From assembly GCF_900115815.1 (NCBI RefSeq), contig NZ_FOXV01000012.1, positions 38,985 to 102,984 on the forward strand: a DNA stretch of 64,000 nt, written 5' to 3'. The notes under the pieces were generated by a model that was not told the DNA's origin, ran no database searches, and worked only from the letters and a program-made list of their open reading frames with translations. Below are positions 25,392 through 34,279 of the stretch, piece after piece (within the stretch, counting starts at the first letter, position 1; every line of letters begins with the position of its first letter). This DNA is from Roseivivax halotolerans. Its GTDB lineage: Bacteria > Pseudomonadota > Alphaproteobacteria > Rhodobacterales > Rhodobacteraceae. The position numbers were made by a program, and so were the translations under genes.

Positions 25392-26474
25392 TCAAAGCCG
25401 CACCGCCTCGCCGGTCTCGGCCGAACGCTGCGCGGCAAGGCCCATCGCGACGGCGCGCGCACCGTCCTCGAGCGTGACCTCGACCCGTCCGCCCGATTGC
25501 ACCACGTCGAGAAACCGGCGGTGCTGGTAGAAGGTCGATCCGTTGTGATCCCCCGCATCGAGAAGGGCGGGGTCAACCGGCACGTCCAGCACCTCTTCGC
25601 CCGAAGGATCGCGCGGGCTCAGCACCACTTTCGGCACGGGCGCGGGGCCGAGGCGCTCGGGCCAGAAGCGCGTCGGGCCGGGCACCAGCGCCTCGATCTT
25701 GCCGCGCGGACCGACGGCGCTCAGGTGCTCCTGGTACTTCGATCCTTCGGCGAACATGCACAATTCCAGCATCGCCCGCGCGCCGTTGTCGAAATCGACG
25801 ATCGTGTAGGCATTGTCCCAGATGTCTGGGGCCTTGTCGTCGTAGCGTTCGTTCAGATGGTTCACCGCCTGCCCGCCCGAGGCCATGATCCGCACCGGCT
25901 CAGCTCCGGTGGCAAGGCGCATCAGGTCGAAGAAATGGCAGCATTTCTCGACGAGCGTGCCGCCGGAAGTGGCGTTGAACCGATTCCAGGAACCGACCTT
26001 GTCGAGGAAGGGGAAGCGATGTTCACGGATCGTCAGCATCCGGATGCCCCCCGTCTCCGCCTCGGCACGCTCCAGCATCATCGCGATGGGCGGCATGTAG
26101 CGGTATTCCATCGCGACCCAGATCGGGGCGGGATAGTCGCGGGCAAGCTTCGCAACGCGCTCCGCCTCTCCGCTCGTCGTGAAAAGCGGCTTTTCGACGA
26201 TCATGGGCAAGGGCCGGATCGCGGCCACCTCTTCCATCTGGCGGACATGGTGGTGGTTCGGCGAGGCGATCAGCAGACAATCGAGCGTATTGCGCTTCAG
26301 CATCTCGGGAATGCTGTCCACCTGCACCGCGTCGGGGGCGAGCGCCCCGGCACGTCCGCGCATTTCCGCATCGGGCTCGAGGATCGCATCGACGCGCGCC
26401 CCGCCCAGAAGCTGGATATTGCGGATATGCTCCTGCCCCATCATTCCGGCGCCGATGATGCCGTAGTTTATCAT
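25392..26474 (-). CDS. Gfo/Idh/MocA-family NAD-dependent protein, candidate NAD-dependent sulfoquinovosidase
   Basis: A 360-residue protein with an N-terminal Rossmann fold (GIIGAGMMG, residues 5-13), the EKPLF segment of the family and a C-terminal alpha/beta domain with EKCCHFFDLMRL. Family members are sugar dehydrogenases or NAD-dependent glycosidases that use a transient oxidation. It is divergent from a SmoC-type monooxygenase operon and no GH31 sulfoquinovosidase is present, so I infer that it may be the glycosidase of GH188 type (SqgA) that frees sulfoquinovose from its glycerol glycoside. A sugar oxidoreductase is the alternative. ATG 26474 follows the GntR gene stop by 22 bases on the same strand. 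Confidence 0.75.
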   Translation of the reverse strand: MINYGIIGAGMMGQEHIRNIQLLGGARVDAILEPDAEMRGRAGALAPDAVQVDSIPEMLKRNTLDCLLIASPNHHHVRQMEEVAAIRPLPMIVEKPLFTTSGEAERVAKLARDYPAPIWVAMEYRYMPPIAMMLERAEAETGGIRMLTIREHRFPFLDKVGSWNRFNATSGGTLVEKCCHFFDLMRLATGAEPVRIMASGGQAVNHLNERYDDKAPDIWDNAYTIVDFDNGARAMLELCMFAEGSKYQEHLSAVGPRGKIEALVPGPTRFWPERLGPAPVPKVVLSPRDPSGEEVLDVPVDPALLDAGDHNGSTFYQHRRFLDVVQSGGRVEVTLEDGARAVAMGLAAQRSAETGEAVRL

Positions 26475-26496
26475 GCCGTGAAGGCTCCTTCGTTGC

Positions 26497-27198
26497 TTAT
26501 CTGAGGCGCGCCACGTAGCGGACGTGGCGGCTGTCGAACCATGTTCGGGAATATTCGACGCGCGCGCCGTCCGCGGCCTGGCTCGTGCGTTCGATGAAGC
26601 CCGCGCTCTCGCCGGCGTCGAGCGTGGCCTCGGGCGCGACCCAGCCCGGCACGGCGGCGACGCCAATGCGATCTTCGGCGCGGGTGATGACGAGGCCCAG
26701 CGCCTCGCGATAGTAAAGATACAGAGATTCCGACATCGCCGCGCGATCGATCCGCGCCGTGGCATCCCCGTCGAGCCAGATCTCCTCGAGCACCGCCGGA
26801 ACGCCGCCGATACGCCGAAGCCGGCGGATGCGGTGCCCTTCGCTGGAGGGGCCGAATTCGGGCATGTCCGGCTCTTTCGGCAAGCGCTCGACGGAGAGAA
26901 GTTCCGCCGTGGGCAGGCCGCCGCCTTCCACCAGCTCCAGCCGGAAGAAGGCGTAAAGACCAAGCTCCTGCGGGGCGCGGCGCACGTAGTTGCCCGAGCC
27001 CTGGATACGTTCGAGAAGCCCCGCGTCCGCGAGCCGCCCCAAAGCCTTGCGGAGCGTTCCGACCGATATGTCGTAACTCGCCGCCATCTCCCGCTCGGGT
27101 GGCATGCGCGCGCCGTCCGCGAGCCGCCCTGCCGCGATTTCTCGGATCAGGGTTTCGGCCACCTGCAAGTAGCGTGGAAGGGCGGTTTCGTCTGGCAT
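26497..27198 (-). CDS. GntR-family (HutC subfamily) transcriptional regulator
   Basis: A 233-residue regulator: an N-terminal winged helix of GntR type (MPPEREMAASYDISVGTLRK, about 30-50) and a C-terminal UTRA-like ligand-binding domain. It is cotranscribed with the Gfo/Idh/MocA gene and divergent from the monooxygenase operon; the 95-base gap (27199-27293) contains TTGATACACTATTGATGCAC, a short direct TTGAT repeat that could be its operator. ATG 27198 is chosen, but a GTG at 27228 in the same frame is possible. Likely a sulfoquinovose-responsive repressor, by context. Confidence 0.82.
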   Translation of the reverse strand: MPDETALPRYLQVAETLIREIAAGRLADGARMPPEREMAASYDISVGTLRKALGRLADAGLLERIQGSGNYVRRAPQELGLYAFFRLELVEGGGLPTAELLSVERLPKEPDMPEFGPSSEGHRIRRLRRIGGVPAVLEEIWLDGDATARIDRAAMSESLYLYYREALGLVITRAEDRIGVAAVPGWVAPEATLDAGESAGFIERTSQAADGARVEYSRTWFDSRHVRYVARLR

Positions 27199-27293
27199 CG
27201 AATCCACGGCTGGAAAAAATTGATACACTATTGATGCACACCAATGACGATGCTACGCAAGAGGAAATCCGAAGCGCGATCCGAAGGAATCAC

Positions 27294-28451
27294 ATGAGCA
27301 TCGTCCCCGTTACCTCCGCCGATCTAGACGCTGCCGAAGTCTCCTGGTTCGCCGCGCTCTGCTCGGACGATTACGAATATCTAGGTGTGCCGGAGGGTCG
27401 CCTGAGGTCGAGCTGGGATCACTGCTCCAATATCCTCAAGGAAGCGGAGCGGCAGGGATTTCGGAACATCCTCTGCCCCTCGTCCTACCAGGTGGGTCAG
27501 GACGTTCTGTCCTTCGTCGCCGCCGGCAGCCAGGTCACCTCCGACATCAACATGCTCGCGGCGATCCGCTGCGGCGAGATGCAGCCGATCATGCTCGCCC
27601 GCACGATCGCGACCATCGACCACATGATGAAGGGGCGGCTGACGCTCAACGTCATCTCGTCCGATTTCCCGGGCGAGAAGGCGGACAGCGCCTTCCGCTA
27701 CCAGCGCAGCCGCGAGGTCGTGGAGATCCTCAAACAGGCCTGGACGCAGGACGAGATCAATTACGAGGGCGAGGTCTACACCTTCAAGAACCTCTGGACC
27801 GATCCTGCCAAGCCCTACCAGCAGAATGGCGGCCCGCTCCTCTATTTCGGCGGCTACAGCCCCCACGCGCTCGAGCTTTGCGGGCAGCATTGCGACGTCT
27901 ATCTCATGTGGCCCGAGCCAGAAGAGCAACTCGCGCAGCGGATGCGCGACGTGAATGCCGTCGCCGAGCGCTACGGCAGGACGCTCGATTACGGGCTCCG
28001 GGTGCACATGATCGTGCGGGACACCGAACAGGAAGCCCGCGAATATGCCGACCACATCGTCTCCAAGCTCGAAGACGAGCTCGGCCAGTTGATCCGCGAG
28101 CGCGCGCATGACGCCTCCTCCCTTGGCGTCAGCCACCAGGCCCGGGCACGCGAGCTCGCGGATCAATACGGCTATGTCGAGCCGGGGCTCTGGACCGGCG
28201 TCGGACGGGCACGATCGGGCTGCGGCGCGGCCCTTGTCGGCTCGGTCGATCAGGTCATGTCGAAGATCGAGCGCTATAAGCAGATGGGCATCCGCGCCTT
28301 CATCTTCTCGGGCTATCCGCATCTCGACGAATGCCGCATCTTCGGCGAGAAGGTGCTTCCCGAGTTGAAGACCTGCTCGCTGCCGCACGCATACGGGCGC
28401 GTCCCGTCCGAAACCCCGAACACGCCTCTCGGCGAAGGAGACCGCAAGTGA
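27294..28451 (+). CDS. smoC: Flavin-dependent alkanesulfonate-type monooxygenase, SmoC-like
   Basis: A 385-residue bacterial luciferase-fold (LLM) monooxygenase of the SsuD group, which uses reduced FMN from a partner reductase. The start region (VSWFAALCSDDYEYLG), middle (LFYFGGYSPHALELCGQHCD in part) and end (SLPHAYGRVPSETP) agree with what I recall of sulfoquinovose monooxygenases (SmoC/SquD). SmoC cleaves the C-S bond of sulfoquinovose to give 6-oxo-glucose and sulfite. The next two genes encode the expected reductase of the sugar aldehyde and the flavin reductase. ATG 27294 has AAGGA upstream; the stop overlaps the next gene as GTGA. A related sulfonate is the main alternative. Confidence 0.75.
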   Translation: MSIVPVTSADLDAAEVSWFAALCSDDYEYLGVPEGRLRSSWDHCSNILKEAERQGFRNILCPSSYQVGQDVLSFVAAGSQVTSDINMLAAIRCGEMQPIMLARTIATIDHMMKGRLTLNVISSDFPGEKADSAFRYQRSREVVEILKQAWTQDEINYEGEVYTFKNLWTDPAKPYQQNGGPLLYFGGYSPHALELCGQHCDVYLMWPEPEEQLAQRMRDVNAVAERYGRTLDYGLRVHMIVRDTEQEAREYADHIVSKLEDELGQLIRERAHDASSLGVSHQARARELADQYGYVEPGLWTGVGRARSGCGAALVGSVDQVMSKIERYKQMGIRAFIFSGYPHLDECRIFGEKVLPELKTCSLPHAYGRVPSETPNTPLGEGDRK

Positions 28452-29344
28452 CAGTATCCCGCGTCACCCTGAGCGACACTTTGGAGCTGAGCCGCATCGT
28501 CTACGGAATGTGGCGCCTTTCCGACGATAACGACGTCTCGCCCGCTCATGTCCGCGCCAAGATCGAGGCATGCCTCGAACAGGGCATCACCACGATGGAC
28601 CAGGCCGACATCTATGGCGGCTACGAGGCAGAGGGGGTGCTCGGCCATGCGCTGCGCGGCAGCGACTTGCGGGACCGGATCGAGATCGTCACGAAATGCG
28701 ATATCGTCGCGCCCGCGGGCCGTTACTCGGACGCGCGGGTGAAGCATTACGACACGTCCGCCGCGCATATCCGCGCTTCGGTCGACCAGTCGCTGGACCT
28801 GATGGGGATCGAGCATATCGATCTTCTGCTGATCCACCGGCCCGATCCCTTGATGGATCACCACGAGACCGGCGCGGCGCTCGACGAGATCGTGAAAAGC
28901 GGCAAGGCCCGCCATGTGGGCGTCTCGAACTTCAAGCCGCATGACTGGACGCTGCTGCAATCGGCGATGAAGACGCCGCTGGTGACGAACCAGATCGAGC
29001 TGTCGCTCCTGGCCCATGAGGGCTTGACCAACGGCGATGTGGCCTTCCTGCAGGAGCGCGGCATCGCGCCGATGGCGTGGTCGCCGCTCGGGGGCGGGTC
29101 GCTCTTTGCCGAGAGCTCGGCCAATCTGCGCGGCAAGCTTGATGAGATCGCGAAGGCGCAAGGCGTCGATGCCGCTGCGGTTGCCGTCGCGTGGCTCCTT
29201 ACGCATCCTGCCCGGATCATGCCCGTGATGGGCACCAACAACCTCGACCGGATCGGGGCGCTGGCCCAGGCGGAAAGCGTCGAAATCGACCGCCAGACCT
29301 GGTTCGAGCTTTATACGCTTGCGCTCGGCCACGAGGTGCCCTGA
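28448..29344 (+). CDS. smoB: Aldo-keto reductase, SmoB-like 6-oxo-glucose reductase candidate
   Basis: A 298-residue NAD(P)H-dependent aldo-keto reductase with the tetrad Asp51, Tyr56, Lys83 and His130 (DQADIYGG, VTKCDI, LLLIHRPD). In the sulfo-SMO pathway, SmoB reduces 6-oxo-glucose to glucose. Its GTG start overlaps the monooxygenase stop and the gene is followed immediately by the flavin reductase, so the three form a translationally coupled unit. The family fold is certain; the substrate is inferred from neighbours. Confidence 0.75.
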   Translation: MTVSRVTLSDTLELSRIVYGMWRLSDDNDVSPAHVRAKIEACLEQGITTMDQADIYGGYEAEGVLGHALRGSDLRDRIEIVTKCDIVAPAGRYSDARVKHYDTSAAHIRASVDQSLDLMGIEHIDLLLIHRPDPLMDHHETGAALDEIVKSGKARHVGVSNFKPHDWTLLQSAMKTPLVTNQIELSLLAHEGLTNGDVAFLQERGIAPMAWSPLGGGSLFAESSANLRGKLDEIAKAQGVDAAAVAVAWLLTHPARIMPVMGTNNLDRIGALAQAESVEIDRQTWFELYTLALGHEVP

Positions 29345-29345
29345 C

Positions 29346-29864
29346 ATGGACGGTGGCATGAGCATGAACCACGAGATATTCGAGCCCGGCCCCGACAATG
29401 CACGGGCCTTCCGGGATGCGCTGGGTCGCTTCGCGACAGGCGTGACAATCGTCACCACGCAGACCGAGGACGGGCCGATCGCGATCACGGCGAACAGCTT
29501 TGCGTCCCTATCGCTCGACCCGCCCCTGGTGCTGTGGTCGCCCGCGAAAGCGTCGAGCCGGTTCAAGCCCTTCGCCGAGGCCGAGCATTTCGCCATTCAC
29601 GTCCTTGCCGCCGACCAGGCCGCGCTCTGCACCGAGGTCGCCAAGGACGCGCGCCGCTTCCGGCCGGGGGATCTGACCGAGAACGAGAACGGCGTGCCAC
29701 TCATCGAGACGGCGCTGGCGCATTTCGAATGCCGCCGCGACGCGGTGCATGACGGCGGCGATCACGTCATCGTCGTGGGGCGCGTGGAACGGGTGCGGAT
29801 GCGGGAGGGGGACCCGCTTCTGTTCCTGAACGGTCAGTACGGGGGCTTCCAGGCGCTCGGCTGA
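29346..29864 (+). CDS. smoA: FMN reductase, flavin reductase-like domain, SmoA-like
   Basis: A 172-residue short-chain flavin reductase with FATGVTIVTT, ITANSFASLSLDPPLVLW and a C-terminal YGGFQAL, the standard flavin reductase-like domain. It would supply FMNH2 to the SmoC-like monooxygenase two genes upstream. ATGs at 29346, 29358 and 29364 are all in frame; the first lies one base after the previous stop. Confidence 0.8.
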   Translation: MDGGMSMNHEIFEPGPDNARAFRDALGRFATGVTIVTTQTEDGPIAITANSFASLSLDPPLVLWSPAKASSRFKPFAEAEHFAIHVLAADQAALCTEVAKDARRFRPGDLTENENGVPLIETALAHFECRRDAVHDGGDHVIVVGRVERVRMREGDPLLFLNGQYGGFQALG

Positions 29865-29931
29865 TCGCGAAAACGCCGGCTACGGCCGAGGAGCGGTGCC
29901 GCCGTGAGCGCGCACCGGAGAGGGAGGAAAG

Positions 29932-30519
29932 ATGGGTCTGATCCGGGCAATGCTCGTGCCGATCGAGATCTGGAACGACTGGGCGCTGGCGCTCGGCCGC
30001 TGGTTGGCGCTGCTCGCGCTGGGCTTGATGGTCGCCGTCATCCTGGCGCAGGTCTGGTTTCGCTACGTTCTCAACAACGCGCTGCCCTGGCCCGATGAAG
30101 CTGCCCGCTTCCTGATGCTCTGGATGACCGGGCTCGCCGCGCCGTCGGGCCTGCGCCGGGGCGGTTTCGTGGCCATCGACATGCTGAGCGAGGCCCTGCC
30201 CCGCCGTCTCGCCGATATCCTGATCCTGGTGCTGCTCTTCATCGCGATGATCGTCCTCGTGATGGGCGTGCAGCTTGGCTGGACCCACGTCAATTCCGGC
30301 TGGCTTTTCGCGTCGTCTTCGCTGCGCCTGCCGCTCGATCTCGTCGGGGGCGCTTCCGTGAAGATCAAGCTCGCCTGGATGTACATGTCGGTCTTCGTCG
30401 GCATGGTGCTTCTGAGCATCGTCAACATCGAGCTGATCCTGCGCCGCATCCTTATCATCGGCGGGCGCGCGGAGGGTCTGAAGCCGCTCTCCCCGGTCGA
30501 GCTGGCGGAGGCCGAATAG
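29932..30519 (+). CDS. TRAP transporter small permease (DctQ)
   Basis: A 195-residue membrane protein with four hydrophobic segments and the DctQ landmarks WFRYVLNNALPWPDEAARFL and LRRGGFVAIDML. GGGAGG lies just before ATG 29932. It abuts the large permease with no gap, and both belong to a TRAP transporter that imports an organic anion using the sodium gradient. Confidence 0.88.
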   Translation: MGLIRAMLVPIEIWNDWALALGRWLALLALGLMVAVILAQVWFRYVLNNALPWPDEAARFLMLWMTGLAAPSGLRRGGFVAIDMLSEALPRRLADILILVLLFIAMIVLVMGVQLGWTHVNSGWLFASSSLRLPLDLVGGASVKIKLAWMYMSVFVGMVLLSIVNIELILRRILIIGGRAEGLKPLSPVELAEAE

Positions 30520-31995
30520 ATGCTGGTCTGGTTCCTGCCCGTCTTCCTCGTACTTCTGATGATCGGCCTGCCGGTCTTCTTCGCGCTCCTGTTCGCGCCG
30601 GGCGCCCTTTTGTGGCTCAACGGCCAGGAGCGCGATCTCGCGCTTCTCTACCGCAATCTCTACAACGGCATGGACAGCTTCCCGCTGATGGCCCTGCCCT
30701 TCTTCCTGCTCGCGGGCGAGATCATGAACCGGGGCGGCATCACCGAGCGGCTGGTGCAGTTTTCGCAGGCGTTCATGGGCCATCTGCGCGGCGGGCTCGC
30801 GCATGTGAACATCCTATCCTCGATCCTTTTCGCGGGACTTTCTGGCTCGGCCGTCGCGGATACCTCGGCGCTCGGCTCCACGCTCATTCCGGCGATGGAG
30901 AAACAGGGCTATACCCGCCGCTTCGCCGCGGCGATCACGGCTGCGTCGTCGGTCATCGGCCCGATCATTCCGCCCTCGGGCATCATGATCATCTACGCCT
31001 ACGTGATGGGCCAATCCGTCGCCGCGCTGTTCCTCGCAGGCATCGTGCCCGGCATTCTGGTGGGGCTTGGCCTCATGGTCATGGTGCGGCTCATGGCCGA
31101 CCGCTACGATCTGCCCAAGGCCGAGCGCATCGTGGAGCGAGGCGCGGCCATTGGCCCGGTGGAATACTGGGTGAGCTTCGTGCTCCTGCGCCTCAACCTT
31201 GCCGGCGTCTTCTACCTGTTTGCCCTGATGCTGCCCGAGGGGATGGCCGTGGGCGGGCTGGCCGTCTACCTCGCCATGCTGATCCCGGCGCATTTCCTGC
31301 TGATGGCCTGGCGGAGGCGCGCCGATCCCGATTTCCGCACCGTCTGCAAGAAGGCCGTCGCGCCGTTGCAGACACCGATCATCATCCTTGGCGGTATTCT
31401 GCTGGGCGTGTTCACCCCGACCGAAGCGGCGGCCATCGCGGTTCTTTATGCGCTGATCATCTCCTACGGGGTTCTCGGCGTGATGAAGATCTCGGACCTT
31501 GCCGACGTGCTGCGCCGCTCGGCGATCGCCTCGGCGACGGTGCTCTTGCTCGTCGGTGCGGCAGTGGCGTTCAAGACGGTCGTCAGCCTCAGTCACGCGC
31601 CCGAGATCCTCGCGGAGTTCATTCTCGCGCTCTCCGAGAACCCGCTGATCCTGCTGTTCCTCATCAATATCCTGCTGTTCATCGTGGGGATGTTCCTCGA
31701 TGCAGGCCCCGCGATCATCATTCTCGGGCCGATCCTCGGCCCCGTCTTCACCTCGCTCGGCGTCGATCCGGTGCATTTCGCGATCATCATGTCGGTCAAC
31801 CTGACCGTCGGCCTTGCGACGCCGCCGATGGGGCTCGTTCTCTTCGTCGCCTCTTCCGTGTCGGGCGAGAAGGTCGAGACCATCTCCAAGGCGATCCTGC
31901 CATTTCTCGCGGTCGAAGTCCTGGTGATCTTCCTGATCACCTATTTCCCCGCGATCTCTCTCACTGTTCCGCGCCTTGCGGGATTCGTGAACTGA
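30520..31995 (+). CDS. TRAP transporter large permease (DctM)
   Basis: A 491-residue polytopic permease with about twelve hydrophobic segments and the DctM signatures LSGSAVADTSALGSTLIPAM, IGPIIPPSGIMIIY and FTPTEAAAIAVLYAL. An unusual hydrophilic stretch of about 60 residues (around 205-270) separates the two halves, longer than in short DctM proteins. It forms the transport channel with the DctQ subunit. Confidence 0.9.
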   Translation: MLVWFLPVFLVLLMIGLPVFFALLFAPGALLWLNGQERDLALLYRNLYNGMDSFPLMALPFFLLAGEIMNRGGITERLVQFSQAFMGHLRGGLAHVNILSSILFAGLSGSAVADTSALGSTLIPAMEKQGYTRRFAAAITAASSVIGPIIPPSGIMIIYAYVMGQSVAALFLAGIVPGILVGLGLMVMVRLMADRYDLPKAERIVERGAAIGPVEYWVSFVLLRLNLAGVFYLFALMLPEGMAVGGLAVYLAMLIPAHFLLMAWRRRADPDFRTVCKKAVAPLQTPIIILGGILLGVFTPTEAAAIAVLYALIISYGVLGVMKISDLADVLRRSAIASATVLLLVGAAVAFKTVVSLSHAPEILAEFILALSENPLILLFLINILLFIVGMFLDAGPAIIILGPILGPVFTSLGVDPVHFAIIMSVNLTVGLATPPMGLVLFVASSVSGEKVETISKAILPFLAVEVLVIFLITYFPAISLTVPRLAGFVN

Positions 31996-32024
31996 TCAGC
32001 ATCAAGCAATCCAGGGAGGACACC

Positions 32025-33086
32025 ATGCTGAAAAACACCCTTACCGGCCTCGGGCTCGCGGCAACGCTCGCGCTGTCCGCGGGGCTCGCCTCCGCGCAGG
32101 AATACACGCTGCGCGCGACGGCCAATTCGAACGACCAGGACGAGGATTACGACGGTCTCGTCGTTTTCAAGGACTACGTGGAGAAGGCGTCGAACGGGGC
32201 CATCGAGGTTGAGCTCTTCATCGGCACCCAGCTCTGCGCGAACGGCACAGAGTGCCTGCAGGGCATCGCCGACGGCTCCATCGACATCTTCGTGACGACC
32301 TCGGGCGGCGCTGCGGGCATCTTCCCTTACGTCCAGGTCTTCGATCTGCCCTACCTGATGCGCGACGACCGCATCGCCGAGGCGGTCCTGACCAACGGCA
32401 CATTCACGCGCACGCTGCGCGACATGGCTCTCGAGGATTCGAACAACGCGATCCGCATCATGACCGTCGGCAATACCGGCGGCTGGCGGAACTTCGCGAA
32501 CACGCAGAAGCGCATCGCAACGCCCTCGGACCTCGAAGGCATGAAGATGCGTACCGTGGTCGCGGACCTGCCGCAGGAACTGGTGAAGACGCTCGGCGCA
32601 TCTCCGACGCCGATCCCGTGGCCCGAGCTCTTCACCTCGCTTCAGACGGGCGTCGTGGAAGGCACCAAGAACGGCGTCACCGACATCATGAACATGAAAT
32701 TCACCGATGCGGGCCTTCAGTACCTGACGCTCGACGGGCACGCCTACATGGCGGCGATCTGGGTGATGAACAACGAACGCTTCATGTCGATGCCGGAGGA
32801 CATGCGCACGGTCGTGGTGAACGGCTTCAAGGAGCTGCAGCAGGCGACCTTCGCCTCGCCAAAGCGCAAGCAGATCTCGGCCTACGAGGCCTTCACCGAG
32901 GCGGGCGGCGAGATCTACGTGCCCACCGCGGAAGAGATGGACGCATTCTCCGAAGCCGTGACCCCGGTCTATGATTGGTTCGAGACCAATGTCGATGGCG
33001 GCGGCGAAGTGCTTCAAGCACTCCGCGACAGCGTTGCCGCAGCAGAAGAGGAAATCGACGCCGAGATCGCGGCCGATATCCAGTAA
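32025..33086 (+). CDS. TRAP transporter substrate-binding protein (DctP)
   Basis: A 353-residue periplasmic protein with a signal peptide ending GLASAQE. TRAP-binding features include KMRTVVADLPQ, containing the arginine that usually contacts the substrate carboxylate, or here perhaps a sulfonate, and GVVEGTKNGVTDIM. GGGAGG is six bases before ATG 32025. It closes the TRAP operon and is followed by a terminator. By context the ligand may be sulfoquinovose or its glycoside. Confidence 0.88.
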   Translation: MLKNTLTGLGLAATLALSAGLASAQEYTLRATANSNDQDEDYDGLVVFKDYVEKASNGAIEVELFIGTQLCANGTECLQGIADGSIDIFVTTSGGAAGIFPYVQVFDLPYLMRDDRIAEAVLTNGTFTRTLRDMALEDSNNAIRIMTVGNTGGWRNFANTQKRIATPSDLEGMKMRTVVADLPQELVKTLGASPTPIPWPELFTSLQTGVVEGTKNGVTDIMNMKFTDAGLQYLTLDGHAYMAAIWVMNNERFMSMPEDMRTVVVNGFKELQQATFASPKRKQISAYEAFTEAGGEIYVPTAEEMDAFSEAVTPVYDWFETNVDGGGEVLQALRDSVAAAEEEIDAEIAADIQ

Positions 33087-33093
33087 GACGATC

Positions 33094-33131
33094 GGCCCGC
33101 GCGCCGGTTGATGCGCGCGGGCCTTCCCTTT
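33094..33131 (+). terminator. Rho-independent terminator after TRAP operon
   Basis: Perfect ten-pair stem GGCCCGCGCG (33094-33103) with CGCGCGGGCC (33114-33123), then TTCCCTTTTC. It separates the SMO/TRAP unit from the YeiH-like gene. Confidence 0.75.
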
Positions 33132-33206
33132 TCCCCGCAAATCCGGACCTGACGCCGGGCCATGTTGGCCCTGCCCCTGATCCTTTTGCCTGACGGACCC
33201 AATAAG

Positions 33207-34205
33207 ATGCGCCTCGCGACCTTCCAGGACAAAGCCCGCACAATCTTTCCAGGGCTCTCCGTGGCCGGCCTCGTCGCAGTGACCTCGGTCTTCCTGTCCG
33301 AGCATTACGGCGCACCCGCCATGTTGATGGCGATCCTCCTCGGTATCGCGCTGCATTTTCTTTCCGAAGAGGAGCGCACTGCACCCGGCGTCGACTTTGC
33401 GGCCCGGGAGGTTCTGCGTTTCGGCGTCGCGCTATTGGGTCTGCGGATCTCTGCGGGGCTTGTCGCGGACCTCGGCGCGGCCTTCGTGGGGCTCATCGTG
33501 CTGGCCACCGCCGCAACAATCGGCGCCGCGCTTCTGGCCGCCCCGCTTTTCGGGCGCGGCCGCCGCTTTGCCACGCTCACCGGCGGCTCGGTCGCGATCT
33601 GCGGCGCCTCCGCCGCGCTCGCCATCTCGGCGGTGCTGCCGCGCGATGCGCGCTCCGAACAGGACGTGGTCTTCACCGTCGTCGGGGTTACGGTTCTCTC
33701 CACCGTCGCGATGATCGCCTACCCCATGCTGGCCGCCGGCCTCGGATTCGACCCGCAGGTCACGGGCGTGTTCCTCGGCGGCACGATCCACGATGTCGCG
33801 CAGGTCGTCGGTGCGGGCTACTCGGTCAGTGACGAGACGGGCGATGTGGCCACGCTCGTAAAGCTCATCCGCGTGAGTTGCCTCGCACCTGTCGTCCTGA
33901 TTGTCGCGCTCGCCTTTCGGCACGCAAGCCCCGGCGAGGCGCGCCCGCCGCTGCTGCCGGGCTTCGTTCTGGGCTTCCTCGTCCTCGCCGCGATCAACTC
34001 GACCGGCGCGGTCCCTGATATCGTGAATGCGGTTGCCTCCGACCTCTCCCGCTGGGCTCTCATTACCGCGATCGCGGCAGTCGGGATGAAGACGTCGCTG
34101 CCGCAACTCATGCAGGTCGGACGCGCCGCGATGCTGATGCTTTGCGTCGAGACAGTGTTCCTTGCGATATTCGTCGCGGCCGGCGCGTATCTTCTCACGA
34201 TGTGA
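33207..34205 (+). CDS. yeiH: YeiH-family putative sulfate/sulfite exporter
   Basis: A 332-residue membrane protein of the YeiH (UPF0324) family, with about ten hydrophobic segments and the family signatures GVALLGLRIS, LTGGSVAICGASAA and GTIHDVAQVVGAGYS. The family is annotated as sulfate exporters on limited evidence. Its position just after a cluster expected to release sulfite suggests that it exports sulfite or sulfate, though a terminator lies in between. ATG 33207 is used; an upstream ATG at 33162 is possible and neither has a strong ribosome binding site. Confidence 0.8.
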   Translation: MRLATFQDKARTIFPGLSVAGLVAVTSVFLSEHYGAPAMLMAILLGIALHFLSEEERTAPGVDFAAREVLRFGVALLGLRISAGLVADLGAAFVGLIVLATAATIGAALLAAPLFGRGRRFATLTGGSVAICGASAALAISAVLPRDARSEQDVVFTVVGVTVLSTVAMIAYPMLAAGLGFDPQVTGVFLGGTIHDVAQVVGAGYSVSDETGDVATLVKLIRVSCLAPVVLIVALAFRHASPGEARPPLLPGFVLGFLVLAAINSTGAVPDIVNAVASDLSRWALITAIAAVGMKTSLPQLMQVGRAAMLMLCVETVFLAIFVAAGAYLLTM

Positions 34206-34279
34206 AAGCCGCCTCCGGGCTTTACCCCAGGGGCCAAAGGCAGCACCTTGCCGCCAGGATCAGACGCCGGAGCCGACAG

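Noticed and set aside
27294..31995. Cluster as methanesulfonate or taurine catabolism
   Set aside because: Those pathways do not need an aldo-keto reductase and a sugar-type Gfo/Idh/MocA protein; the sugar enzymes point to sulfoquinovose, though this is not proven.
30612..33086. An 824-codon plus-strand frame running through the DctM gene into DctP
   Set aside because: Only the last 353 codons (from 32025) look like protein; the earlier part is a shifted reading of DctM.
31941..33356. A 471-codon minus-strand frame opposite the TRAP binding protein
   Set aside because: Antisense shadow; the plus strand has a signal peptide, a strong ribosome binding site and family motifs.
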